In this document: positions 44,101 through 54,120 of the stretch, one piece after another
Position numbering within the stretch: position 1 is the stretch's first letter
How the letters are laid out: every line of letters begins with the position of its first letter
Source of the DNA: an uncultured Sphingorhabdus sp.
GTDB lineage: Bacteria > Pseudomonadota > Alphaproteobacteria > Sphingomonadales > Sphingomonadaceae
Reading direction: 5' to 3'
Assembly (NCBI GenBank): GCA_937873665.1
Contig: CALMYW010000394.1
Span: forward strand, 868,001-932,000
Length of the DNA stretch: 64,000 nt
The notes under the pieces: generated by a model
What the model saw: the letters and a program-made list of their open reading frames with translations, nothing else
Databases searched by the model: none
What the model was told of the DNA's origin: nothing
Translations under genes and position numbers: made by a program

Positions 44101-47100
44101 TGGTCACCGATCAGGATGGCGACAACACCCCCGGAACACTGGTAATCGATATTGTTGACGATGTGCCGACGGCCCGCGCCGACGCTGACAGCGTCAAGGA
44201 AGATGGCCCGACCGTCGCCGACGGCAATGTCATCAGCGGTGCGAATGTGGCGGATGCCAATGCAACCGATGGCGTGGCAGATACACGCGGTGCCGATGGA
44301 GCCAGCGTCACTGGCGTTGTCTTTGGGACAGTCGCAGGCCCGGTTGCAGGTAATGTTGGCGGCGATGTCGCCGGCACTTATGGAACCTTGGTTATCGAAT
44401 CCGACGGTACCTACACCTATAAGCTGAACAATGAAGATCCTCGGATACAAGGCCTCGACGGAGACGATAGCCTAACCGAAACATTCACCTACACGATCAC
44501 AGATGGCGACGGTGATCCGTCGACCACGACAATCGAGATCAGGATTGACGGTTCGGACGATCGCATCACGATCAACGGCTTGAACGTCGAAGGCCCCGAC
44601 CTGGTTGTCGACGAAGACGATCTGCCCGTGCGTGGCCTCGAGCCTGCCGGATCGGACACCACTCCGGATTCGCTCACGCAGACGGGCAGCTTCACCGTCA
44701 ATGGCCTTGACGGTATTGCCTCGATCAAGATCGAAGGTACTGAAACTTTTGTCGGCCAGTCCTTTGCGACTGCATATGGCACCTTCACGATCACCTCAAT
44801 CTCGGCCCCGGTCGATGGCAACGCGACCGCTATTACCATCGGCTACAGCTATGTACTCACCGACAACACCGCCCATGCCAATGCGGGTGGTCAGAATTTC
44901 CTGACCGAATTGTTCGACGTGGCAGTAACCGACACTGACGGATCGACTGATACCGACCAGGTCGAAGTGCGCATTGTTGACGACGTGCCGACCGCCAATC
45001 CCGATGGTACCTATTCGGTAGCCGAACAGACGGCGCTGACATTTGATGCGCTTGCCAATGATGTGAAGGGTGCCGATGGCGTCAATCTGTCGACCGGAGT
45101 AGTTGTTGCAACTGGTCCTGCCAAAGGCAGCGTGGTCTATAATGCTGACGGCACCTTCACCTATACACCGAATGCAGGTGCTGAAGGCGCGGACAGCTTT
45201 ACCTACACCATCACCGATTCGGATGGCGACACCTCAACTACAACCGTTACGCTTGACCTGCTGAAGGATTCGATTCCGAACATCCTTCGCATCTCTAATC
45301 TGACTGTCGATGAAGACGGCCTGCTGAATGCCAATGTCGATGCAGCGCCGCTGCAAGCGAGCCCGAGCGAAACAGATTCGACCGAAAGCGCGACCGCCTC
45401 TGGTACGGCCGTGGTCAATTTTGGTGCCGACGTTCCTGCGAACCTTCTTGCATCGATCAAGCTGGTGGATACCGGCGCGCTTGATGGCCAGCTGAAAACG
45501 CTCGACGGCGTCGACGTTGTATTCGCGCTTGAAAGTGGTGCGCTTGTCGGACGCAGTGGCGGTGCCGAAGTCATCCGGATTGAAGTTTCCGGCGCTGTGC
45601 TTGGCCCCAATCCGGGCGATGTGACATACAGCTATTCGACCACGCTTTCGCAACCCGTCAAGCATGTCGCGAGCGGCAGCGAAGATTCGGTCGCTTTGAA
45701 CGGCGTTACTTTCGAGGTTACCGACAGCGAAACCGACACCGCCACCGGATCGTTCAACGTAACAGTGGTCGACGATGTCCCCTCGCTGGATGTCACCAAG
45801 GGTGAAGATGCTGGCGTATCGCTGGTTACGCAGGATGCGGAAACCGATGGTGTTCCGACGGCGGAAGATGTGGCGACCAGTGCTGCCAATTTTGGCGGTG
45901 TGTTTGGCCTGACCTCGACCGCTGGTGCCGATGGTGCGGTTGCACCATCGCTGGCCTACACGCTGAATACGGCGGGTGGTGCATCGGGCCTCACGAGCCA
46001 TGGCGTGGCGATCAACCTGTTCAAGATTGGCAATGTCATTGTCGGCTCGACCTCTGCGACAGCACCTGCCAGCGCAACAGCTGCATCGGTGGTCTTCTCG
46101 GTTGCTGTCAGCGGTACCGGTGTGGTGACGCTGACCCAGTATAGCCAGATCGACCATGCGCTTCCGGGTGAAGCCAATGGTCCTTATGACGACCAGTTTG
46201 CAACATTGCTCGACAGCGCGATCACACTGACCGCGTCGTCGACCATCACCGATGGTGATGGCGATACCGCCAGCGACAGCGAGACAGTGAATATCGGTGC
46301 GAACATAAGCTTTGCCGATGACGGCCCGGTTCTGACCAACGCCTCGGGCAACAGCTCGGTTACATTGGATGAAACCACAGCCGGTTCGCCGGCAGGCTTT
46401 GGCGTTGCAGGCATCAGCCAGACATCGGCTGCAGCCATCGTGACAGCTACCGCCGCCTTTGGAGCAGACGGTGCCGCAGCGGCCAATGCAACCACTTACG
46501 CCTTGTCAATCGTTGGTGGCGGCGTCACCACGCTGCAGACCGCAATAGGCAATCATGCGATCAGCCTGTCGCTCTCGCCCGACGGCAAGACCGTTACCGG
46601 CAGCTATAATGACGGCGCAGTGAAGACAGCCTTCACCGCGACCATCAATGCCAATGGCACGCTGACAGTAACGCAATTCGTTCCGCTCGAGCATCTGGTC
46701 GATGGCGCACCTGGTGCAGCGCATGATGATGCGCTGACGCTTTCAGGTCTGATCAATGCGACGATCACAATCACCGACTTTGACGGTGACACTGACAGTG
46801 AAACCTTGGGTATTGGCGATCGCATAACCTTCAAGGACGATGGCCCGTCGCTCAATGTGAACGTCGGCAGCGATGCCAATGTCGTGTTGGTCACGCAGGA
46901 TGCCGATACGATCGGCGCCAACAGCGATACCAGCTCAAGCTCAGGTAACTTTGGCGGCGTATTCGGTTTGACATCGAATGGCGGTGCCGATGGTGCAGCC
47001 GCGCCCAGCCTGGCATTCGCCCTGAACGTCGCCAATGGCGTTTCAGGCCTCACCAGCAATGGTGCGGCGATCAATCTGTACAAGATTGGCAATGTCGTTG

Positions 47101-50100
47101 TTGGCTCGACCTCGGGCACGGCACCTGCCAGCGCAACCGATGCGTCGGTCGCCTTCGCCGTTTCGGTGGATGGTGCCGGCGTTGTTACGCTGACCCAATA
47201 TCAGCAGATCGACCATCCGGCGGCTTCGGACCCAAGCGGTACCGCCGCACCGTTTGACGATCATGTTGCGGTTCTGGCGAATGGCAAGATCACGCTTACA
47301 GCGTCGTCGACCATCACCGACAATGACGGTGATACCGCATCGGACAGCGAAACCATCGACCTGGGCGGCAATATTGCCTTTGCCGATCACGGTCCTGATA
47401 TCACCCTGACGTTGGCCGGAACGCAGATCCGCATCGACGAAACGGATGGCGTTGTCGCAGCAGGCGGCGAAGTCGATCCGGCAGGCGGAAATCTGGGCAC
47501 CGTCACCATGACAGCTGCAAGCCTGTTCACGCTTACCAACACTGTCACCAGTGCGGACGCGCCGACAAGCTATGCCTACAGCCTTGTTCTGCCCAGCGAA
47601 GGTGCCAATTCGGGACTTCTGCTCTCCACCACCAACGCCGCGATCCTGCTCTATACCGCCGCACCCGGCGTTATCGAAGGCCGTGTTGGCGGCGTTGGCG
47701 GCGCGGTAGCCTTCACCGTCAGCGTCAATCCGACCAGCGGCGCGGTAACCGTTACGCAAAACCTTGCGGTCGAGCATCCCACCGGCGGCGCATCCTATGA
47801 CGAGGATTCTTCACCTCTGGCCGCAGGTGCACTCAGCCTTCGCGTCACCGCAACCGACTTTGACGGTGATACCGATACAGCCAATGTCGATCTGGGCAGC
47901 ATCATCCGCTTTGAGGATGATGGCCCGACCATCAATGTCACAAAGGGTGACGATGCAGGCGTTGTACTCGCAACGCAGGATGCCGAAACCATCGGCGGAG
48001 CAAGCGACAGCGCGGCCAGCGCGGCCAATTTTGCCGGCGTCTTTGGCCTGACATCCACAAGCGGTGCCGACGGGGCCGCGACCCCGACGCTGAGCTATGC
48101 CTTGACCCTTGCCGTTGCCGCCGGAACCAATTCGGGACTGACGATCGGCGGAACTGCGATCAAGCTTTACAATGTAGGCGGTGTGATTGTGGGTTCGACT
48201 GCGCTCAGCGCACCTGCGAGCGCGACCGACGCTTCGGTTGTGTTCTCGCTCGGTGTCAATGGCAGTGGCGTCGTAACGCTGACCCAATATCAGCAGATTG
48301 ACCATCCGATCGGAACCGATCCGACCGCAACGGAAGCGCCCTTTGCCGATCATTCAGTGTTGCTGGCCAATGGCCTTGTCAATCTGACCGCATCGTCGAC
48401 GATCACCGATAATGACGGGGATACGGCAAGCGACAGCGAAACCATAGACCTCGGCGGCAATGTCCGCTTCGATGACCATGGTCCCACAGTCAGCACAACG
48501 GGTGTTGTCCCCACCTTGACCGTCGATGAAACCACGCTGCTGACCGACGCTTCAGCCAGCTTCGTCGCGAATTTCTCGGTGAATTATGGTGCCGATGGAG
48601 CTGGCTCGACCGTATATACGCTTGGCGCTGTCAGCGGGGCATCGGGCCTTGTCGACACAGCAACGGGCGAAGCGGTTCACCTGCGGGTCGTTGGCGGTGT
48701 CGTCGAAGGCTATTCTGTGACAACCAACCAGTTGGTCTTCACAGTAACCGTGAACGGCTCGGGAAGCGTCACACTCAACCAGCTTCGCGCCGTCGCGCAT
48801 ACACCCAATACGACCGCAGACCAGTCGACCGGTTTGACTGCGGCCAATCTGGTAACACTGACCGCCACGGCCACCGATTTCGACGGCGATACGGCCAAGC
48901 AGACGATCAATATCGGCGACAAGCTGATCTTCAAGGATGATGGTCCGGCGATCGACATTGCGGCATCGGGCACAACTTTGATCCTCGATGAATCGCTCGG
49001 CACGACAGGTTCGGTCCAGAATGAAGGCGGACGCGTCAACAATGACGAAACGCTGGCCGGGGCCGCGGTTGGAGCCATTGGTTATGCAACCGGCTCTATT
49101 GTCAGCCTGGTAACGGCAAATGCTGGTGCCGATGGAGAAGCCTCGCGCGTTTATGCATTGACCGTAAACAACACGACATCTGGCTTGCTCGATGCTGTCA
49201 CGAATAGTGGTATCGTCCTCGTTTCGGTCAATTCGACCACGGTCGAAGGTCGCGTCGGAAGTGCCGCGGGCGCCGTATCCTTCCGTATCACCATCGATCC
49301 GGCCAACGGCACCGCAACTATCAACCAGTTCCGCGCGGTCGAACATAATGACAGCACTAACCATGATGAAAATGGTGGCAGCGAAGCGCTGATGAATTCG
49401 GGCGTGTTGTCGCTGGGTGTCACACTCACCGACCGCGACAATGATGCGGCGAACGATACCGTCGACATCTCGCAACTCTTCAAGTTCGAAGATGATGGCC
49501 CGGCGGCAACCGGTGAGTCTGGCACGACCAATGAAATCCTTGTCGATTTCAATACCGCATTCGTGATCGACTTCTCAGGATCGATTGATAACACCGAACT
49601 GAACACGCAACTGGTTGCAGTCAAGGCTGCGATAACCGAGTTGTTCGGTTCGACAGGCGGCAATGTGTCAGTCAAGTTCGTGCTGTTCGCGACCGGCGCA
49701 ATGGCGAGTGCGACCTTTACGTCTGCGGCTGCCGCCAATGCCTATCTCGACACGGTCAACCCCGCGACAGGCGGAACGCGGCCTGGAGCGATTGGAACAA
49801 GCACCGATTTCAGCGATGCCATCACCACATTGCTGGCCAACTATGCTGCCGATGAGACCGCCAACAATCAGGTATTCTTCCTGAGCGACGGCAATCCCAA
49901 CCAGAATACTGGCAGCAGTGGTCAGGCGTTGAATGACACCATTCGTCCGCTTTGGAACAGTTTCGTTAACGACAACGACATCAACGTCACAGCGATCGGT
50001 GTCGGTGGTGGCATCAACAACAGCAATCTGCAGCAAATCGACGTTGACGGTGCAGGTGCTCCCATATTGGTCGCCAATTTCGACGACTTGATCGATACGC

Positions 50101-53100
50101 TGACCGCGCTGTTTGCGCCGACGCCGATCACCGGCGATCTGGACATCAACGATGATTATGGCACCGACGGTGGCCGTATCTTGTCGATTGCAATCCCTGC
50201 CGCCGGAACCGATCCAGTCTACACCTGGAACGGATTGACCGGAGGGGCATCGCAGATCACCGTTTCGGGTGGAGGTGCTACGATCAACGGCACCACCAGC
50301 TTCACCGCAACGACAGAGGCAGGTGGCAAGTTCACCTTTGACTTTGCGACGGGCCAATGGAGCTACACGCCGCCGAAGACGGTTCCTGCCGATACCACCG
50401 AGCTGTTCAACTACACCATCGTCGATGGTGACGGCGACACGGCTTCGGCAACACTCAGCATTCTGGTCGAAAATAACGACCTGCCATCAACGGCTCCGGT
50501 GACGGCTACAGTGGACGACGATGGTCTGACAGGTGGCAATGCCGGCGGTACAGGCGATCTTGACGCAAATCTCGGCGAAGTCCCCGCCAGTGCAAGCGAA
50601 GCCGTTTACAATGGCACGCTGAATATCACTGCAACCGACAATCCGATCGCGGCAATCAGCTTCGCCCAACTTCAGGGAACGACCAATACCATAGGTCAAG
50701 AAACGGTATCATATAGCTGGAACGCGGTCACAAACCTGCTGACAGCCACCATCACCGTTTCGCCCGATGCCAACCGCGTTGGAGATACTTTGTTCACGGT
50801 CCAGCTCAACAATCCGAGCAACGGATCTTACACGGTAACCCTCGTTGACAATGTACTGCACAGCAATGTGGCCGGCGAAAACGAAGCATCGGTCGCGCTG
50901 ACCTATCGCGTTGCGGATACCGATGGCTCGACCAATACCGGCGTTCTCAACATCACTTTTGATGATGATACGCCCGCTGCGTATACGACCGCACCGGGCA
51001 CTGCGACCGGTTCGAATGTCGGCGGAACGACCGATACCGAGGCACTCAATCTTCCCGCTATCGGGGCAGATTCCCCGGGTGCCCTCACCTTTACGGTTTC
51101 GGGTGGGCAGCAGGTTCTTGCAACCAACGGTTCGGCACTGACCTATAACGGCCAGAATCTTTATTATAACCTGAAGACGACAGACAGCTCGATCCTCGAA
51201 GCACGCACGTCGGCAACAGCAGGGGCAGGGACGCTTGTATTCTCGATCGACTTGAACCCAGCTTCAGGTCCGACCGGGCAATATATATACACACAGGCTC
51301 AACAGCTTTCGACAGCTGTACTTGTGCCAGTGACGAACCTTTCGTCGGTCGGCGGCGGTAACGTCCCTGCCAAAGCAATTGACGTTCCAAGTTCGCCTTA
51401 CGATATTGTTCTGACAACCAAAACAGGCGCAACGGTCAACACCAACTCGTCCGAAATTGGTGTCGGTTCGGGCCAATCGCTTGACGATGGCGACGTCATC
51501 CGGATTGATTTCGTTAATGTGACCGTAACGGGCTCTGGCGGCTCTGCGGTTGCAACCTTTAACGAATATTATTCGGCAAATGCGTTCCGTCAGGATGTTA
51601 CCGGCTTGTCAGGGCCGCAGCGAGCCGACTTCACCGTCAAAGCCATCGCGATCGTCAACAATGCCAATGGCCAAGCGCTACCTGCTGATGGTGATACCGT
51701 CTTCTATGGTGACACCAATGACACCACGGTTAGTGGCACAACGCTGAACATCTACAACGCCGCAGGTGTCTTGCAGACAACAGCGCAGCTGACTGCGGCC
51801 GGCGTAACGGTAACCAACATGGGTGGCGGGGTATGGCGCGTGCTTAATCTGCCCAACAATTATGACTATGAGATCGTCTCGGCGACCACGCCGTTCCAGG
51901 CGGTGCAGGTTGACGCGCTGACGGGCACCGACACCTTCAAACTCGGAATTCTATCCACCAGCGTACTTCAGGTACAGGGCGCTACCTTCAGCGTTCCTAT
52001 CCAATATACTGACGCTGATGGCGATTTCGTGTCGAGCACGATCACGATCAATCTGACCGCCCCGGCGTCACCGGTTGTTCTGGATCTGGATGGCGATGGG
52101 GCAGAATTCCTGTCAGCGAACGCAGGTGTTACATTTGACTATCTGGGCGACGGCAGCGACGGAGCAACCGCTTGGGTCGGCGCGGACGACGGCCTACTCG
52201 CCCTTGACCGCAACGGAAATGCGCAGGTCGACAATGGTTCTGAAATCGTATTCGGCGGCAACGGTCTAACCGACTTGGAAGGTCTCGCTGCAAACTACGA
52301 CAGCAACAAGGATGGCGTACTTGACGCAAACGATGCCAACTTCGCCAAGTTTGGCGTGTGGCAGGATGCAAACAGCAATGGCGTGACCGATGCTGGCGAG
52401 TTCCAGAGCCTGACCGATGCCGGGATCGCCAGCATCAAGCTGGTATCGGACGGCAATGCCTACAGCGCTGCTGACGGCGATGTGACCGTGCATGGCACTT
52501 CAAGCTACACCACAACCAATGGCGACAACTTCGATGTTGCCGACGCAAGCTTTGCAACCGGCGGCGACGCAAGCAAGGCGGGTGGCGTCGAGAGCAAGGT
52601 TGCAGCCAACGAAAACGACCAGCGCAGCCTGGCTTCGGCCAGTGCCGGAATGGCAGGATCGATGGTTGCGGCAGGATTGGTTGCTGCGGTTGCGATTGAA
52701 CATGATGCGATTGATGCCGTTCTGTCAAAAGTCGGCAGCTTCGATGGCAACATGCGCGCAGATGGCTTCGCTTCGCTGCAATCGGCACCGTTCGAAGCTA
52801 CGCCGGCGGGTGATTTCTTCACCGGCATGCACAACATGGATGCGCTGACGTCGAACTTTGGCGACAATGCAATCAAGTTCAATAGCTTTGACCGGATGGC
52901 TGATATCGACAGCTTCCAGAATGACAGCTTTGGTGCCGACCGCGTTGAAGCGCTCGCCTCAAATCTGCTGGCTCCCACCGAGATCGACCATGGCATGTTC
53001 AACATGTCGAACGGCAGCTCGATGGGCATGGCGGTTGATGCGGGATCGCAGGCACTGATCGCACTTCAGGATGCAGGCTTCGCGCAAGGCGCCTTGCAGG

Positions 53101-53336
53101 ATGTCGTCGCGGACGCGCTTGCAGGCGGAGTTGGTCAAGGTGCCAATGTCGATGCCTTGCTCAATGCATTGGCAGGTCCGGCGAACGAAATGTCGCTGCT
53201 CGGTGATGGCTTGGCCCAGACCTTTGGCGACAATCCGGTGTTCGAAGCATCGAGCTTCAACAACACTCACGACATGTTCGACCAGATTACCACGACGCAA
53301 ATGGAATTGTCCGCAGCTACCGGCCACCACGGCTGA
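41127..53336 (+). CDS. Giant 4069-residue type I-secreted repeat adhesin (LapA/Bap-like)
   Basis: A very large surface protein. Residues 1-115 form an Ala-rich retention-like module (VVGRDLVIRMPDGSEVVVPD) ending in PAAG at 113-116, the position and type of a LapG cleavage site. Residues about 190-1550 are VCBS/T1SS-143-like Ig repeats ending in ITDDVPTA-type motifs. Seven DUF5801-like modules follow (about 45783-49502), in which one subtype recurs every 1.07 kb. A von Willebrand A domain has MIDAS D2815-x-S-x-S (DFSGS). EF-hand-like calcium sites start at D3653 (LDLDGDG, then SNKDGVLD and SNGVTDAGE). No classical GGxGxD nonapeptides are seen. It heads the secretion operon. Confidence 0.9.
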   Translation: MDANTSNITPILPTEGMDGTAAASVAAAASAYAQFALQAAALVPGQDGQLVLPSGVSLDNIRVVGRDLVIRMPDGSEVVVPDGAVFVPQFVVDGVAVPPVNLAALLIGQEPQPAAGPPQSSGGNFSQTPGDIGDPFGLGDLLPPTELAFPEPEQRELVPGLIDRDPDVNIQDGGPAGKDVTDNVSEVGLPGTRPNGNTESPGSSTGNGSDSTTGTIIVTSPDGIASITINGVVYTGAGQQITTSTGVLTLGALEGGQIPYTYRLSDNTSGDSTTDVFTVVLTDPDGDSSTARLTIVITDDVPTARNDTDSVAGGTYGPETGNVVSGSGTTSGAAGADTQGADGAAVSGFRAGTEGAFAAVGSTINGQYGTLTIGANGSYTYVRNTNTPGGVSDVFSYRLTDSDGDTSTATLTINIGDAPNRIVFVPEIGDGTQVREPHLPSREGEPSGSQFDGNSETTSGTITFNSPDGVGSVTVAGVTITPGSLPQQVVSDATGTLVITAYSYDPATGNGSITYTYTLNDNTLNTSGSTVTFPIVVTDLDGDTASDDLNINIIDDAPIARDDSASQEAENASVTVNVFGNDTPGADSVNLTSGVAVVAESLSGAGSLAYNGDGTFTYTPAPGEEGTVTFQYTITDGDGDPSTATVTITLLKDSEPRVDVSGENFVDEAGLPARDGEPAGSNEPADSETTSGTIAVSTGDDTLQSLVINGVNVTAGGTVTGAHGTLTVTVSAGAYSYSYTLTDNTAGEGTTDSFNVVVTDSDGDSANDNLVIGIHDDVPTAIKDADSIAAGEYGPATGNVITDAEGDGGADTPGADGVTVTAISGFGGAGAVDGTTNGQYGVLTLNADGSYSYARNPGTPGGVSDVFSYTITDGDGDPSTATLTIDIGDSRTTLDLPTEGEAGTQVQEAGLPAGSDAAADSELTAGTIAYTAPDGPATVTIDGVAVTAVGQTFTGSFGTLTITSIAAGTIGYEYELTTNTSGDATFDDFAVVVTDQDGDNTPGTLVIDIVDDVPTARADADSVKEDGPTVADGNVISGANVADANATDGVADTRGADGASVTGVVFGTVAGPVAGNVGGDVAGTYGTLVIESDGTYTYKLNNEDPRIQGLDGDDSLTETFTYTITDGDGDPSTTTIEIRIDGSDDRITINGLNVEGPDLVVDEDDLPVRGLEPAGSDTTPDSLTQTGSFTVNGLDGIASIKIEGTETFVGQSFATAYGTFTITSISAPVDGNATAITIGYSYVLTDNTAHANAGGQNFLTELFDVAVTDTDGSTDTDQVEVRIVDDVPTANPDGTYSVAEQTALTFDALANDVKGADGVNLSTGVVVATGPAKGSVVYNADGTFTYTPNAGAEGADSFTYTITDSDGDTSTTTVTLDLLKDSIPNILRISNLTVDEDGLLNANVDAAPLQASPSETDSTESATASGTAVVNFGADVPANLLASIKLVDTGALDGQLKTLDGVDVVFALESGALVGRSGGAEVIRIEVSGAVLGPNPGDVTYSYSTTLSQPVKHVASGSEDSVALNGVTFEVTDSETDTATGSFNVTVVDDVPSLDVTKGEDAGVSLVTQDAETDGVPTAEDVATSAANFGGVFGLTSTAGADGAVAPSLAYTLNTAGGASGLTSHGVAINLFKIGNVIVGSTSATAPASATAASVVFSVAVSGTGVVTLTQYSQIDHALPGEANGPYDDQFATLLDSAITLTASSTITDGDGDTASDSETVNIGANISFADDGPVLTNASGNSSVTLDETTAGSPAGFGVAGISQTSAAAIVTATAAFGADGAAAANATTYALSIVGGGVTTLQTAIGNHAISLSLSPDGKTVTGSYNDGAVKTAFTATINANGTLTVTQFVPLEHLVDGAPGAAHDDALTLSGLINATITITDFDGDTDSETLGIGDRITFKDDGPSLNVNVGSDANVVLVTQDADTIGANSDTSSSSGNFGGVFGLTSNGGADGAAAPSLAFALNVANGVSGLTSNGAAINLYKIGNVVVGSTSGTAPASATDASVAFAVSVDGAGVVTLTQYQQIDHPAASDPSGTAAPFDDHVAVLANGKITLTASSTITDNDGDTASDSETIDLGGNIAFADHGPDITLTLAGTQIRIDETDGVVAAGGEVDPAGGNLGTVTMTAASLFTLTNTVTSADAPTSYAYSLVLPSEGANSGLLLSTTNAAILLYTAAPGVIEGRVGGVGGAVAFTVSVNPTSGAVTVTQNLAVEHPTGGASYDEDSSPLAAGALSLRVTATDFDGDTDTANVDLGSIIRFEDDGPTINVTKGDDAGVVLATQDAETIGGASDSAASAANFAGVFGLTSTSGADGAATPTLSYALTLAVAAGTNSGLTIGGTAIKLYNVGGVIVGSTALSAPASATDASVVFSLGVNGSGVVTLTQYQQIDHPIGTDPTATEAPFADHSVLLANGLVNLTASSTITDNDGDTASDSETIDLGGNVRFDDHGPTVSTTGVVPTLTVDETTLLTDASASFVANFSVNYGADGAGSTVYTLGAVSGASGLVDTATGEAVHLRVVGGVVEGYSVTTNQLVFTVTVNGSGSVTLNQLRAVAHTPNTTADQSTGLTAANLVTLTATATDFDGDTAKQTINIGDKLIFKDDGPAIDIAASGTTLILDESLGTTGSVQNEGGRVNNDETLAGAAVGAIGYATGSIVSLVTANAGADGEASRVYALTVNNTTSGLLDAVTNSGIVLVSVNSTTVEGRVGSAAGAVSFRITIDPANGTATINQFRAVEHNDSTNHDENGGSEALMNSGVLSLGVTLTDRDNDAANDTVDISQLFKFEDDGPAATGESGTTNEILVDFNTAFVIDFSGSIDNTELNTQLVAVKAAITELFGSTGGNVSVKFVLFATGAMASATFTSAAAANAYLDTVNPATGGTRPGAIGTSTDFSDAITTLLANYAADETANNQVFFLSDGNPNQNTGSSGQALNDTIRPLWNSFVNDNDINVTAIGVGGGINNSNLQQIDVDGAGAPILVANFDDLIDTLTALFAPTPITGDLDINDDYGTDGGRILSIAIPAAGTDPVYTWNGLTGGASQITVSGGGATINGTTSFTATTEAGGKFTFDFATGQWSYTPPKTVPADTTELFNYTIVDGDGDTASATLSILVENNDLPSTAPVTATVDDDGLTGGNAGGTGDLDANLGEVPASASEAVYNGTLNITATDNPIAAISFAQLQGTTNTIGQETVSYSWNAVTNLLTATITVSPDANRVGDTLFTVQLNNPSNGSYTVTLVDNVLHSNVAGENEASVALTYRVADTDGSTNTGVLNITFDDDTPAAYTTAPGTATGSNVGGTTDTEALNLPAIGADSPGALTFTVSGGQQVLATNGSALTYNGQNLYYNLKTTDSSILEARTSATAGAGTLVFSIDLNPASGPTGQYIYTQAQQLSTAVLVPVTNLSSVGGGNVPAKAIDVPSSPYDIVLTTKTGATVNTNSSEIGVGSGQSLDDGDVIRIDFVNVTVTGSGGSAVATFNEYYSANAFRQDVTGLSGPQRADFTVKAIAIVNNANGQALPADGDTVFYGDTNDTTVSGTTLNIYNAAGVLQTTAQLTAAGVTVTNMGGGVWRVLNLPNNYDYEIVSATTPFQAVQVDALTGTDTFKLGILSTSVLQVQGATFSVPIQYTDADGDFVSSTITINLTAPASPVVLDLDGDGAEFLSANAGVTFDYLGDGSDGATAWVGADDGLLALDRNGNAQVDNGSEIVFGGNGLTDLEGLAANYDSNKDGVLDANDANFAKFGVWQDANSNGVTDAGEFQSLTDAGIASIKLVSDGNAYSAADGDVTVHGTSSYTTTNGDNFDVADASFATGGDASKAGGVESKVAANENDQRSLASASAGMAGSMVAAGLVAAVAIEHDAIDAVLSKVGSFDGNMRADGFASLQSAPFEATPAGDFFTGMHNMDALTSNFGDNAIKFNSFDRMADIDSFQNDSFGADRVEALASNLLAPTEIDHGMFNMSNGSSMGMAVDAGSQALIALQDAGFAQGALQDVVADALAGGVGQGANVDALLNALAGPANEMSLLGDGLAQTFGDNPVFEASSFNNTHDMFDQITTTQMELSAATGHHG

Positions 53337-53380
53337 GCTGCGGACGCAGATTTTACCGAGACCAGACAGGGAGCAAGACT

Positions 53381-54106
53381 ATGAAAAATAAGCTTCTAGC
53401 CGCAGGAGGTATCGCGTTAACCATGTTTTCCGGCGGGACGGCCTATGCCCAGGCCAGCCCGCGTTCGCCGCTTAACGACCTCGGGGTTTCCGAGCTGCGG
53501 TCGGAACTCACATCGCGTTACGATGCTGCTGTTACCATGACGCAGGATAGCAATGTCGTCCGATCGACGGACAGCAAGTTCCTGTGGGCATCGGAAACCA
53601 AGGTGTGGTGCGGTATCGCCATTGGTTATACCAAATCCTCCACCAAGGACGAAGAAAGCATCAACAAGTGCGATGCATTCTATGCGCGCATGAATGCGGC
53701 TCCGCCGCCGGCGCCCGCACCCTATGTTCCACCGCCACCAGCGCCGCAACCGGCTTGCACCGCATCGCGTACGACCGAAGTGTTCTTCGACTGGAATGTT
53801 GATGTTCCGGCCGGTGAAGCCGAAACAACCTTGCAGGCGATTGCCCAGAACCGCGCGCAGTGCGGCTGGGGCCCGCTGACCATTACCGGCCATGCCGATA
53901 AATCGGGCAGCGATGCCTATAACAACGCGCTGTCGCAACGCCGTGCCAACAACATCGCCGCTGCGCTTGAGCGTCTGGGCGTTCCACGTGGGGACATGAC
54001 TGTTGTCGCCAAGGGCGAAGGCCAGCCGAAAGTCGATACCGCTGATGGTGTTCGCGAACCGGCAAACCGCCGTGTTGAAGTTCTCGCGCAAGACCGCGGC
54101 AATTGA
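53381..54106 (+). CDS. OmpA-family peptidoglycan-associated protein
   Basis: A 241-residue protein with a signal peptide (ending AYAQA), an N-terminal domain with one WCGIAIGY and KCDAFYARM Cys pair, a Pro-rich linker (PPPAPAPYVPPPPAPQP), and a C-terminal OmpA domain (about residues 135-235: FFDWNVDVPAGEAETTLQA, TGHADKSGSDAYN, LSQRRANNI). It lacks the beta barrel of OmpA. It sits 44 bases after the adhesin and probably anchors the export apparatus to peptidoglycan. Confidence 0.88.
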   Translation: MKNKLLAAGGIALTMFSGGTAYAQASPRSPLNDLGVSELRSELTSRYDAAVTMTQDSNVVRSTDSKFLWASETKVWCGIAIGYTKSSTKDEESINKCDAFYARMNAAPPPAPAPYVPPPPAPQPACTASRTTEVFFDWNVDVPAGEAETTLQAIAQNRAQCGWGPLTITGHADKSGSDAYNNALSQRRANNIAAALERLGVPRGDMTVVAKGEGQPKVDTADGVREPANRRVEVLAQDRGN

Positions 54107-54120
54107 TTGGGAGTGTGATC

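Noticed and set aside
43215..44450. A 411-residue antisense frame in the adhesin gene
   Set aside because: Low-complexity translation mirroring the Gly/Asp/Thr repeats of the adhesin on the other strand.
41700..50150. A CRISPR array or DNA tandem repeat
   Set aside because: The repeats are protein-level domain repeats of varied sequence inside one open frame, without the short fixed unit and spacer pattern of CRISPR.
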